The translations under genes were made by a program, and so were the position numbers. Shown here one piece after another: positions 1 to 12,500 of a DNA stretch of 64,000 nt (positions are counted from its first letter, which is position 1; every line of letters begins with the position of its first letter). The notes beneath the pieces were generated by a model. It was not told the origin of the DNA and did no database searches. It saw only the letters and a list, made by a program, of their open reading frames with translations. Source of the DNA: Siphonodentalium dalli (lineage: Eukaryota > Mollusca > Scaphopoda > Gadilida > Siphonodentaliidae); the NCBI GenBank assembly GCA_032622095.1, contig CP136066.1, positions 153,661,152 to 153,725,151 on the forward strand, written 5' to 3'.

Positions 1-104
1 AATTTTACAAGTAAGCTAACAGGTGTATCTAGCCACACCCCAGTGATGCTCTTGTTCACATTCCCACTGCTCTTTTAACTGAAGATCGTTTTTATTTCAT
101 GCAG

Positions 105-514
105 GTTATGATGTCTCTGTTGTTATCAAAAAGTGGAATGATGGAAAGCGAGTTGATGACTCTTCATGGTATTTCATCCAATAACTGGTCACCATTTTAT
201 TTTGCCTTGGAGAGATACATCATCTACAGATCAGGATATATTCAACTTGGATTTGGTGAATTAGCTGATACTGTTAGGCAGAAATATTTCACAGACCGAG
301 ATGTGGAGAACAATTGTGCGGATATGTTGATAGATTTCTTCTCTCAACGGCTTCATGATGAGACACATATTCATCTTGGCATAACAAAGGAAAACCAGCA
401 ATTACTGATAGTGCGACTCGCAGAAGAAATAATTGAGCTGTCCTTGCAGAAAGCAGATTATGATAAAGTACTGATGACTCTTACTAATATGCATGTATTG
501 GCTTATCTTAGTCA
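105..514 (+). CDS. TPR gene exon 1 in window: winged-helix-like segment
   Basis: The acceptor is TTTATTTCATGCAG ending at 104 and the donor is GTAAGT at 515, leaving phase 2. It encodes about 137 residues without a stop. The stretch SGMMESELMTL followed by WSPFYFALERYIIYRSG and then LADTVRQKYF matches the pattern of the winged-helix region after NACHT domains in NPHP3/TTC41-type proteins, where a 'gly-leu-met-glu-x-glu-leu' helix precedes a 'W-S-P' turn. The segment then continues into helices rich in Leu and Glu that look like the start of the TPR superhelix. It is internal, because the ATG at 99 overlaps the acceptor and is not a true start. The NTPase motifs expected upstream are outside the window. 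Confidence 0.8.
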
Positions 515-3500
515 GTAAGTTTTTTAATCCCTTCTTAGCTAAATACTCATTGACTATAAATATTAAGTTTCCTTAGGAGATGTTCAGGTAATAAGTTCAA
601 CAAACTGAACTTATTAGCTGAACATTTCCCACCATTGAATAGGAATACTTCTGCTCTTGCATTATCTGTTCGTCGGTCTGGCGATTGCTTACATTTCCTC
701 AGAATCCCTCCAAATGATTAATAGAACATTCCAATGTATAGTTATTAGCTCACCTGAGATGAAGTCTCTGGTGGAGCTACAGTCATCACTCCCCGTCCAT
801 CCATCTGTCCATCCGTTCGTCAATAAGTCTTTAAACAATCTTCTTCTACAGAATCATAAGTCTGAATGTTATATGTGTTCATATTTGGTTGGATGTTCCC
901 TACGTGACTCATTCAGTTTTGTTCAAGTGGGGTGTCCAGGTCAAATAGGGGCGAAGCCAGGAACATAACTCTTTCTTTATATAGTAGTTCTTACAACTAA
1001 AAAAATATCAGGTCTATTTAGCTTATATTTGGTGTGGAGGGTCCTTGTGTGACTGAGATTTAAATTTGTTCAAATGGGGTCCCCAGGTCAAATAAGGGCA
1101 AAGCCAGGGACATAACTCTCTCCCTCCATACTAATTATTTAAAGGTCTTCTTCTCCAGAACCGCAAGACTGAATGGGGTCATATTTCATTATGATGGTCC
1201 CCAGTTGACTTGGATTCAGATTTGTTCAAAAGTGGCTGCCAGTTATAATACCAGCAGATCATAGAGGCAGGAACATAACTCTTTCCGTATTGTTTGGTGA
1301 CAGAGCTTACCTGTTCACATAGCCATACAGGCCAGGGGACTGGGAGAGCTGCCGCCCTTACCCAAACATTTTGAAATCTAAAAATTCAGGCAATTTTCTG
1401 GCAAATTGGAGATATTTTTGTTATCAAATTCGGACAATTTTCGGGCAAATTGAATGGTATTTCAGGGGGAAATTGTGGCAAATTTTTCACATTTCTGCCA
1501 GAATTATAAATACTTAAGGTTAACTGTTACAGCCATGAGTATATCATGTAAAAGAAATTTGGGCAAAAAGTCTCACCCCCCCCTAAAAATTTGGGTGCCC
1601 ATACGACTATGCCTGTTTATATGTTCAATCATAGGATCGAAGATCTCCACTCACTCATAGATATTACATTAGTTTCAATTCAGTTTCCATTCGCTCATCC
1701 TCACCGAAATATATAACAATACTATATAAAGTTTCCTTGTTCACATGTACCCTCCAAGTTGAGCTACAGTGTCATTGACACTTTCATAATGTGTACCCAT
1801 ACCATGTATGGTACGCATAATGCCATCTGTTGTTCGTCTGTCTGACCATCCATCCATCCATCTGTCTGTCCATAGATGCATGCTATCCGATGCAATAACT
1901 GGTGTAATTGTTACTGGATCATGTTCATATTTTATATGTTTAGTTTTCGATTCCATCCACCACTAGACATGTTCTATACATTGCAATAACTCAAGTATTG
2001 GTTGTCGAACCGTGTTCACCTGTATAGTTTTTGGTATCGATCATTTTATTGATCCCATAGACACATGCTATCAATAATCCAATTATTGCCAGCTAGTTGT
2101 TTTTAAATATAATTCATATCATCAATATTGTAAAATTTGCATGGCCCTTTGAATATTTGAGATTTGATGGCAATATGGCTGGTGGGATTCGGTATTGACA
2201 CTGAATCAGATCCCCGATTTGAATATCAGATTTGTTCCCTTCATTCACATATTGTTACGAATTTTGTGCAGGGTGATGATGAAATAGGAGTGATGCTTTC
2301 GCAATATTTGTCGCACCATGCGTATTGCATTAGATTATCAGGGGTTGATCCAGTTAGGAACGTAAAAATGGCACATAATAGTTAAGAGCTGATATGACCA
2401 AAATTGTATGTTAATCATTCGGAAACTTGTTATTTCTATTAAAGGGACTCAAGGCCTTTGAAGTGGGTTCATGTGATACATGTATATCATAAACTTGATA
2501 AAAGTCTGTAAAACAACTATCATCAACAAGTGCATTCAAAAATGTTTCGATTTCATTATTGATAGCCAAGCCTTGAAATAGGGTGTCTGTCATTTGCAGA
2601 ATGAGGTCCCAAAAGGGTGAATTTAGTGATGCTACCCCATATAGCGGGCTAGCATTACCAAATTCACCCTCTGGGAACCTCATTCTGCTGAGGTGTAAGC
2701 AGAATGAGGTCCCCAGAGGGTGAATATGGTGATGCTAGCCCACTATGCGGGGTAGCATCACTAAATTCACCCTCTGGGGACCTCATTCTGCAAATGACAG
2801 ACACACTATTTCAAGGCTTGTTGATAGCTGCAATAACGAGATTTTGTATATACAGTGAAATTACCGATAAAAGTCCAATTAGTCCAATAAGATACCATAG
2901 TTTAATTGAAAGTAGATGGTAAACATTGGAAAAGTGCAAAGCATTGAAAAAATATTCTGAAAATCATATTTAGATTAAAATATTTTAACTTACTACAGGA
3001 TTAGTGATGTTTGTTGACAAATCACAGTAACAGTTTTGTTGGCTCAACTTGACAGATAATCGAGGTGTAGAAAATGAATGGAAGGGCGGGTTCCTCGACT
3101 CAAATAAAATATTTTTGGGTATCTTTAACTCTATAGTGCCCGACCCCCATCCCTGACTCACACAGTGCCACTTTTGTGAAGTCCGGGGACTTGAAAACCA
3201 ACTTCGTACATCATGGACATACCTATATATAAGTTTAGCACAAAATGGTCAACATAATGTATTATTAATTTTGGCTCACCCACTAACCCCCATCCCTGAC
3301 TTTTGTATCTTTAAACCACACAATTAGATATCCTGTATCATGAAGATGACTATATTTATAAGTTTGGATGGAATCTGTGACAAATCATTTTCATTTGATT
3401 TTGTTACCCCTTCCTTTTCCATCTCTGACACCGACAGTGTCACTTTAAATTTGTTTAACCTGCACCATTAGCTTCCTTGTAAACATATACCCCAGTTAGA

Positions 3501-6500
3501 CCCATTTGGAGCACTCTAGATGGTCCCACATCAATTTCTACAGCGGATATACAGACATTTGCAAATATAGATATTGACTGCTAGTATATGTTAATATACA
3601 GAATTATATTACTTTATTTTCAGTTTCAAGTTATATGAGGCAGTTTGTTATATCAAGAACAGATTGTGGCATTATATCAGAGATAAGAAAATAAGTGGTG
3701 CCAAATTAGCCGAGATGTTTCTGCAATCATTTGACGAGAATATAGCAGACTTATATACCTACAAAGAAAGGAATAATGTGGCCTGTGCACCACCAGGACT
3801 CGTATACTATAAATTTCTCTCATCAGCTATCACCTTCTTCGATACATTGCAATTCTGGAATGGTATGGAACTTATTGCTCGTCGAATGGTTAGAATTCTG
3901 ACAGCTTGTGATAATTCAAAAGGTCACATAGATGTTGAATCACCATTGTGTTCTGCTCTGTCTCAACTTGCGGTTGTCCTTATTAATAGCCAAGAGATTG
4001 ACGAGGGGAAAAAATTGCATGAGCAAGTGTTCCAGATTTGGGACAATTATTTATCAGGAAATAACAAGTTCGAGTCTGCGCATTTAATTGCATGGTGCAG
4101 CAGTTTGCTCTCATTAGCAGCTGTTAATTTGATACAGCACAATCCTGGTCATGCAGAGGTTTTATTATTGAAAGCTTTGGCTAAGCTCGAAGACAATGTG
4201 AAGAATATTCCACATAAGGGCAGAATTAAATTACTGGCAAGGATACACCAAAACCTCAACATTGTTTATATCGAGAAAGAAGAGTATGAATCCGCTCTGA
4301 AGCATGGACAATTATGTCTTGATGTAAGTTTATTTAATGATGGTTTCTTCCTGGCCACATTTACAACAACTACATATTGTTTTTAAAACCCGATTTCAAG
4401 TCTGTCCATCTGTCCGTTCGTCTGTAGACACTTGCTATCCGATGCGATAACTCAAGTATATTTTATCGGATTTTGTTCATATTTTTCCGCAAAAGGAAGC
4501 CCTCACACTGAACTATATCGATATATATCCCTCTTTGTAAAACCACAGGAGGAAAGGGCAACTTTTTTGGTTGCCTGCTACCAACTCTACAAATGTACCT
4601 GCCAGGATTAGCCACGCATGAATGCCCCCAATGTATAACAGGCTGTACTCGATGGTAATGTCTCAGTTTTATTTTCCTCTTGCATAACCGAAGGACGAAT
4701 ATAAGGTAGTATCCTTCTGAATTTCGAGTTTTACCAACTAAAAATTTATGAATACTAGCTTTATTTTATGTCGCCTGCCCCGTTTGTTTATAATTATGGG
4801 CTTAGAATGCATGGAAGCAATTGTTCTGCTTTTTCATAAATCCGATATGAAATAATTTTATGATGGAGTATAAATTTGATAACAACTGACAAATGGAATT
4901 TAAATTGAAAGAAGTAATACCACAACCGCATATATACAGTAATGCTCTAAGTAATCGACTCCTTAACCACAGCAGAATTATGGGTAACTTTTCAGGATTT
5001 AGTTGGAAATATGGCTTGTTGCCATTCATCGGAAAGCTCTCGGGGAGAGCTTCCGATGAATGGCAACAAGCCATATTTCCAACTAAATCCTGAAAAGTTA
5101 CCCATAATTCTGCTGTGGTTAAGGAGTCGATTACTTAGGGCATTACTATAGGCTGCTGAACTCAGACAGAATCAATTCTTGGTTGTGTGTATTTTAAATG
5201 CATAACTAACTCTTCCCTGTTTGACCACATGTGTCACCCAAGGGTTGTGAATAATCATTTCAACATCAAAGACCTAACCACAATTTATCGTTTTACATGT
5301 ACATATGACTAATTATACCCCCCGCAACGAAGTTAGGGGGGGTATACTGGAGTCAGCTCTTCCGTCCGTCGTCCGTCCTTGGACACAAATTTGTCCGGAG
5401 TTTTTCTCAGTCGTTTTTTGATCAATTTCCGTGAAACTTGGCACAGACATCAACCACCATGGGAACCTGTGCACCTGCGATTATGACGTCTGTCGCACTT
5501 TTTTTGGTGGAGTTATCCCCCCTTTTTCGACTTAGAAAATTTTCGCAACATGTATACTTTTGTCCGAGCTTTTATTCCTACATTTTTAGGTCAATTTTTT
5601 AAAAACGTGGCACAGATATTTAGTACCATGGGAACTTGTGCACCTGCGATTATGACGTCTGTCTGACATTTTTTGGTGGAGTTATCCCCCTTTTTCGACT
5701 TAGAATTTTTTTTGCAACATGCATAATTTTGTCCGAGCTTTTATTCCTACATTTTTCGGTGAATGTTTTTTAATCTTGGCACTGATATTTAGTACCATGG
5801 GAACCTGTGCACCTGCGATTATGACGTCTGTCTGACATTTTTTGTGTCGAGTTATTCCCCATTTTCGACTTAGAAATTTTTTCGCAACATGTATAATTTT
5901 GTCCAAGCTTTTATTCCTACATTTTTCGGTCAATAGGTTTAAGATTAGGGTTATGGTTGTACACCTGCAATGGGAACTGTTATTTTATTATTTTAACTAA
6001 ATGTTTACTGACATGTGAAACATCTTAGTATTTTAAAAACAGGGGGGTATCCGTAGTCCCATTGGGACAGTCACACCTCTAGTTTTGTTGAGTTTGGTTG
6101 CCTGTATGTAAATATAATTGTTTATTATCTATCTAAAATAGCACTCTTATTTTCTTATTGTTTGGTATAAACTTATGAGTCGTATTAGGTTTCACTCAGT
6201 TTTAAATTTGAACACCGACAGGTGCGCGAAAAATAGTACTACACAAATTTAAATACGAGTAGGATATACATATATCACTTGGACTAGATACATGCCTACA
6301 TCCTAGATTGGGCTACCATACCCATATATAAATTTAAGCAGTAGTATTTTTCTCACACCCATCGGTTTCAAATTTGAGATGGCGTATCTATTCCCGTACT
6401 CAACAGGAAATTTTTCTTTTAAATCAGTTTGAGTAACACTAATGTTTGTCGTCGTCATTGTTCCTGTTGTTGTTGTTGGAAGTAGTGCCATGGCAGGAAG

Positions 6501-9500
6501 AGATCTATAGCGTTTTAAGATACTGAGGGAATAATAGTAGTGTGCCAATTTAAAAACAAACATGGTATAAATCCAAAATATTGTCCTTATTACTTAACGC
6601 AGATTATATTTCAACCAAAATATTCCCTAAACCCAGGATAACACAATTATGGTGTTGTGAATATAGCGAGAACGTGCTGAAAGAGCAAAAAAACATGGCC
6701 TCCAGCAGCCACCTTGGATTTCAAAATTGAATTCATTAGCACGGGCTTCAGGCCAGAGTGTCCGTTTTATCATCATGAAATTTGTCATTTATGTTAATAT
6801 TGACATGTAGATGGGATTGAGTCATTTTGGGGTCATTCAGCCATAAAACATGGCCACCGGCAGCCATCTTGGATTTTACTCTTTGTATGAATAAATCCTT
6901 TGGCACGGGCTACAGGTCATACCTTTAGTAGGATCATCATGAAATTTCTCATTGATTTAACATTGACATGTAGATGGGAGCGAGTCATTTTTGGGTCATT
7001 CGGCCATAAAACATGGCCACTGGCAGCCATCTTAGATTATACTCTTTGCATGACTAAATTGTTTGGCACGGGCTACAAGTCATATCTTTGTCGGATCATT
7101 ATGAAATTGTCATGGCTATTGGTATGTAGATGGGAACGAGTCATTTTGGGGTCATTCAGCAAAAAAACATGGCCGTTTGTGGCCATCTTTGATTTAAAAA
7201 TTAAATCCATTAGCAATAGCTACAGGCCGGACTGTTTGTCTGATCATCATGAAATTGGGCATGGATGTTAACATTGACATGCAGATGGGAAACGAGTCAT
7301 TGTGGGGTCATTCGGCCATATAACCTGGCTGCCGACAGAAACTTGCGATTTTTCTCTTTGCATGACTAAATCCTTGGGCACAACCTACAGACCACATTCC
7401 TCATCTGATCATCACCAAACTTCATAGGGATCATAGGGGTGACCTCTGGATGGGAGCCATCAAATTTCCTGAATTTCATTGAATAACATATTGCCAGCGA
7501 CCATCTTGGATTTTACTCTTTGTATGACTCTTCGGCACACCCTACAGGCCACCTCCCTCGGATCACCAAACTTTATATGGAACTTCGGGCTGACCTCGAG
7601 ATGGGAGCCATCAATTTTTTTCCCGAAATTTGGGAAAAAACATGGCTGCCAGCTGCCATCTTGGATTTCAAATTTGAATCTATATGCACACCCTGCAGAT
7701 CACATTTATTGAAGAATTGTTTTGAAAATTAGCAGGCAAGTTTAGGATCACCTCCAGGGAGCTATGAAAATTGAAATTTATTTTTATGAAAAACATGGTC
7801 GCTGGCAGCCATCTTGGATTTTACCTTTTGCATGACTAAATCCTTTGGCACACCCTACAGACCAAATCCCTGATACAATCATCATCAAACTTTATATAGA
7901 TATTTTGAATGACCACTAGATGGGAGCCATAAATGTTTTTCTCCAAATTTCGTTGGGGAAAACATGGCCACCAGCGGCCATCTTTAATTTTACTCTTTGT
8001 ATGACTAAATCCTTTGGTACACCCTGTAGACGACATCCCTTGTCTGATCGTCATTAAACTTCACATGGATCTTTGGCAACAGAAGACGGGAGTAATCTAT
8101 GGGGCCATCTTGGATTTTACTTTATATATATATATCTCTTCATGTTGGTACATGTATCTAGTATTACTTTAACATTTCAACTTTCCCAATTCCTAATCGC
8201 TCCATTGACTGTTACACATGAAATTATCCCCTCCAAGATGAGCTACAGTGTCATTGACACTTTCATTTTTCTTATTTTCGGTGAACTTTTTTCGGACTAT
8301 AATATGGTTATTATGGGATGGCATGCAGGCTGGACATTTTCAACAGTTGGGAAGTCTGCGGTACCGGTTGGAAAATGTCAACCAAACTGGTGCAGATAGA
8401 AATGTCCAGACTTCAAGGAGTGCAGTTAGAAACTCTGAGGTGTCATGTAATGTGTTGTAACTGTCGTTGGTCAGATTGGCAATGTTCATCAATTGAAGGG
8501 AAAGTCAGTAGTATAGACTGGAAGTATTTTTATTCAAAACAAAATGTTGAGGGGATATGTCAGTTAAATATAACCCTTCTATACTAAATACTCATTGACG
8601 GTTCCCTTAGGAAATGATCAGGTAATAAGTTCAACAAATTATTGGTTGTTTGTTGTACCTATTACCTAAACATTTCCCACCAATGAATATGAATTCTTCT
8701 GCACTTGTTTTTGTCATTTTGTCTGGCTCTCGTCTGCTCATATATATCATAAACATCCCTCCAAATGAATAATAGACCATTCCAGTGTATACTTTTATAA
8801 CTGTGTGAAAGAATCCACTTAGTATAGAAAGGGTTAATCGACCAAGAATAATTTGGCCTAGTCTTTAGCTGAGCATTCATTTTTAGCTCAACTTGACAAA
8901 GTCTGAGCTATTGCCATGCGTTGGTCATCGGTCCATGAGCCATTCATGCATCTGTCAACAATTTCTGTTAGAACATCCTACAGGTCACATCTTTCATCCG
9001 TTCATCACCAGACTTCATATGGATCTTCAGGGTGACCTCTAGATGTCTAGATGGGAGGCATCACTTTTTCTGCCATTTTCTTTCAAAAACATTTCAAATT
9101 TGAATCCATCAGCACACACTGCAGTCCGCATTTATTGGAGAATTGTTTTTAAAAATTACAGGTGTGTTTGGGATCACTTCGAGATGAGAGCTATTGAATT
9201 TGAAATTTTTTTGATGAAAAACATGGCCGCTGGCAGCCATCTTGGATTTTACTCTTTTCATCACTAAATCCTTTGTCACACCCTACAGACCATAATAGAG
9301 ACCACATCCCTCATCCGACCATTACAAATTTCAAATGAATCTTTTTGGTGACAACTAGATGGGGGCCATCAAATGTTTCTGTTTTCTTAAAAAACATTGC
9401 AACCAGCAGCCATTTTGAATTTCACATTTGAATCCATCAGCACACATTTATGTGAGAAATAATTAAACAATTTACAAGCATGTTTAGGATCACCTGTAGA

Positions 9501-12500
9501 TGGGAGCTATAAAATTTGAACAATCAAATGATTTGATTTTCCTATCAAAACATGGCTTGATTTTCCTATCAAAACGTGGCTGCCGGATTTACTATTTGCA
9601 TGACTAAATCCTTCAGCACACCCTACAGCCAAAATTTGTTATCCGATTGTTCCCAAGCTTCAAATGGATCTTTTAGGATGACCTCTAGATGGGAGCTATC
9701 AAATTTGAAAGGATTTTTATCAAAAACATGCTCACCAGCAGCCATCTTGGAATTTGCTCTTTGCATGACCAAATCCTTCGGCACACCCTACAGCCAACAT
9801 TTTTATCGATTGATTCCATATTTCCCATCATTCCAATGACTGTAATTTATGACATTATCATCTCTCCAAGTTGAGCTACAGTGTCATTGACACTTTCATT
9901 GATAAAAGTGGATATATAAATGGCATTGTTTTCTTTTTGCAAAGCTTAATGAAGAAATCTATTATGGTAAACTTCCACATGCTATTGGGGAGTGTCTTGT
10001 CAATCTCGGACTTGTGTACAGGAGGCTGGACAACCTAGATAAAGCTGAGGGATGCTATGAGAGGTGAGTGTGTATGGGTATCTTATTGGGTGATATTGTA
10101 ATGAGAGGACAACCTGTAATAGCAACCACGCGCCCAGCCACAGGCTGCATTTTGGTTGTTTTTAATAATATATTAGCTCAGGTGAATGACCTCATATATT
10201 TTTTCTATATTTCTGTATCCATTAGCTCAAAATGTTGATTGATATTTTTGATTTTATCACGTGACTTCCGGTTAGCAACAGTGTGGAGATTGCTAAAGTG
10301 CGGAATTGGCAATGGACCAACAAGATGAAAATAGGATTGGGTTCTCAGGAAATTCCGAAGAATTCATATGCGATTGAGGCCTATTAGTTTCATTTAGACC
10401 AATTTCGTTGGTTAGCTTATTAATGAAAACCAGCAACGATGTTATGCTTTGTTACCTAAATTTATTGGCATAATTACATGATATGTATGACAATATTATA
10501 ATTATCTATCAACTATTTCACATATTTCCACAGGGCTCTGAAGATAAAGATTGATACACTTGGGGAAAATCATCCAAGTGTTTCTGTATCATTACTCAAT
10601 CTCTCTACCATGTCTTATGCCAAGGGGGACTACAACAAGGCTCTGGATCTGTGTCTCAAAGGAATTCGTATCAATGAGGTATTTGCAACACTCATCAGGG
10701 TTTCTGCTAGAGGGCAGTGGGTCCCTTTTTGGACTATTTTCAACTGTTCAACAGTTGGAAATTTCATGCTCGTCACAACATCAGTTGGAACTTTCACACC
10801 AAAAATTAGGTTAAGTTTTGTTCTAAAAGTCTAATTTTCCAACCAGTATTTATTGTGAAATTTGTCATTTTTAGACCAAAATTTGCATAGTTCTTACTTT
10901 CGGGGAGAGAGGGGGTATTGCAAATGGGGGAATGGTGCAAATGGAACTTCAAATTTGAGACTTGTTCAGGAGGGGGGACTCTAAGTTGGGGACCCTCTAG
11001 CCACTCCCTGGTAACCCGTCTGCTAGGGTCCTGCCTATTGATTTGATGAGATTTGTAATCTTCTGTCTATTTCCTTTTGATTTGAAATCGGCTGTTTGTC
11101 TCATATTAAATATATCTTAACAGTGAATTGTAAATAAAAAAATATTTTATTTTATTACCAAAGTTGACCACTATATACCAGTGGACCATTTTATGGAGTC
11201 TTCCAAGGGAGGCTACAGCAATGCTCTGGATCTATGTCTCAAAGGAATACCAGCCATGCTCAAAAGAATCCCTATCAACAAGCTTTAGGTAACATAGGGC
11301 CATGGAAACGGGGGGGGGGGGGGGGGTGTTTTGCAGTCATATCAAATCTCCAATTGAATACATTCATGGACTATTGATGCGAATATGGACGGCGATGTAA
11401 ACATGATTTAAGTATTTTAATTTACTATATCAGGCGAGCGACTAAAGTGAATGTGTGTCTGTCTCCTATTGTTCACGCATGTATGGATCACATGGGTTTG
11501 GTTAGTGTTCGTTAAATATTTTCAATGACATGGCCCCCTATATTTGAGTGATCAGGCGAGAACGACACTATATTACTTTTCCTTGCTGTCACATCGTCAG
11601 GCTCTGCTAGTATGCTAGTATAGTTAATATATAGAAGACAAATGCAATATTTCAGTTGTTATTCTAACAGACCTAGTTCACTGGGGGGAAACTGCTACTT
11701 GAGAAATTGCTAACTTCCGATAAATGATACAGCTCCGGTCCGATAATGCTAATGTTCATGTCCGAAAAACGCCTGAAAATTTGACAAGAACAGAAATGGT
11801 AAGTTGCTTCTACATAAAATATTAATCCTCTCAAGACGTCTTTCAAATAATATGCTTTTATGCGATTTTATTTCTACTGATATATTAGTTTTATGAGATT
11901 CATTCTTATTGAAAAAAAGCAGTTTATTAGTCATTTATTGGCAATATATTTTTGCTCAAGTGCTGTAAAACGTTTCCAAAAATGTAGAAAATGAAGAGCT
12001 TTTAGTTGAAAACAACCCATACAACCAAAAATGAAGTGTTAAATTGGCCCATCGCAACATGCTCATCTGTTAAAATGTGTGCACCCATGCCTATTTCATC
12101 AATAGCATGATAGCTACGGTTCATTCAAATCAATAGTTATGGTTCGTATGTACCACAATTTGATAGGCTACGGTTCAATTTTCGAAATATCATTCATATA
12201 CTGGTAGTTGTGTAGATTTCGACAATTTTTTTAAAAGTTTGTTGTGAACTGGCTTCTTTCATTACTAAATCATTTGACATAACCAGCAACTTGTCATATT
12301 ATGAGTTTCGCGATGCTGATTTCGAGTGAATTCTCTATTTTTCAACTATTTTGAAACTATTGTATATATTTCCTCTGTTGTTTCTAATGTCGCTATTGGT
12401 AGAAGTGATGCAAATTCTTGAACATCATTGGTCGCGTCACAGTTCATCTCATCCTGAATTCCAGAAGCCTCAGTGCTGAGTAGATGATAAGAATGCTCCA

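Noticed and set aside
2411-2922. ORFs reading MRFPEGEF/MRSPEGEYGDASP on both strands
   Set aside because: They are translations of the GAATGAGGTCCCC palindrome and recur wherever it does.
5700-5933. KKFLSRKWGITRHKKCQTDV-type minus ORF
   Set aside because: Comes from the ~168-bp core repeat of the CCCCCGCAACG element; it repeats within itself.
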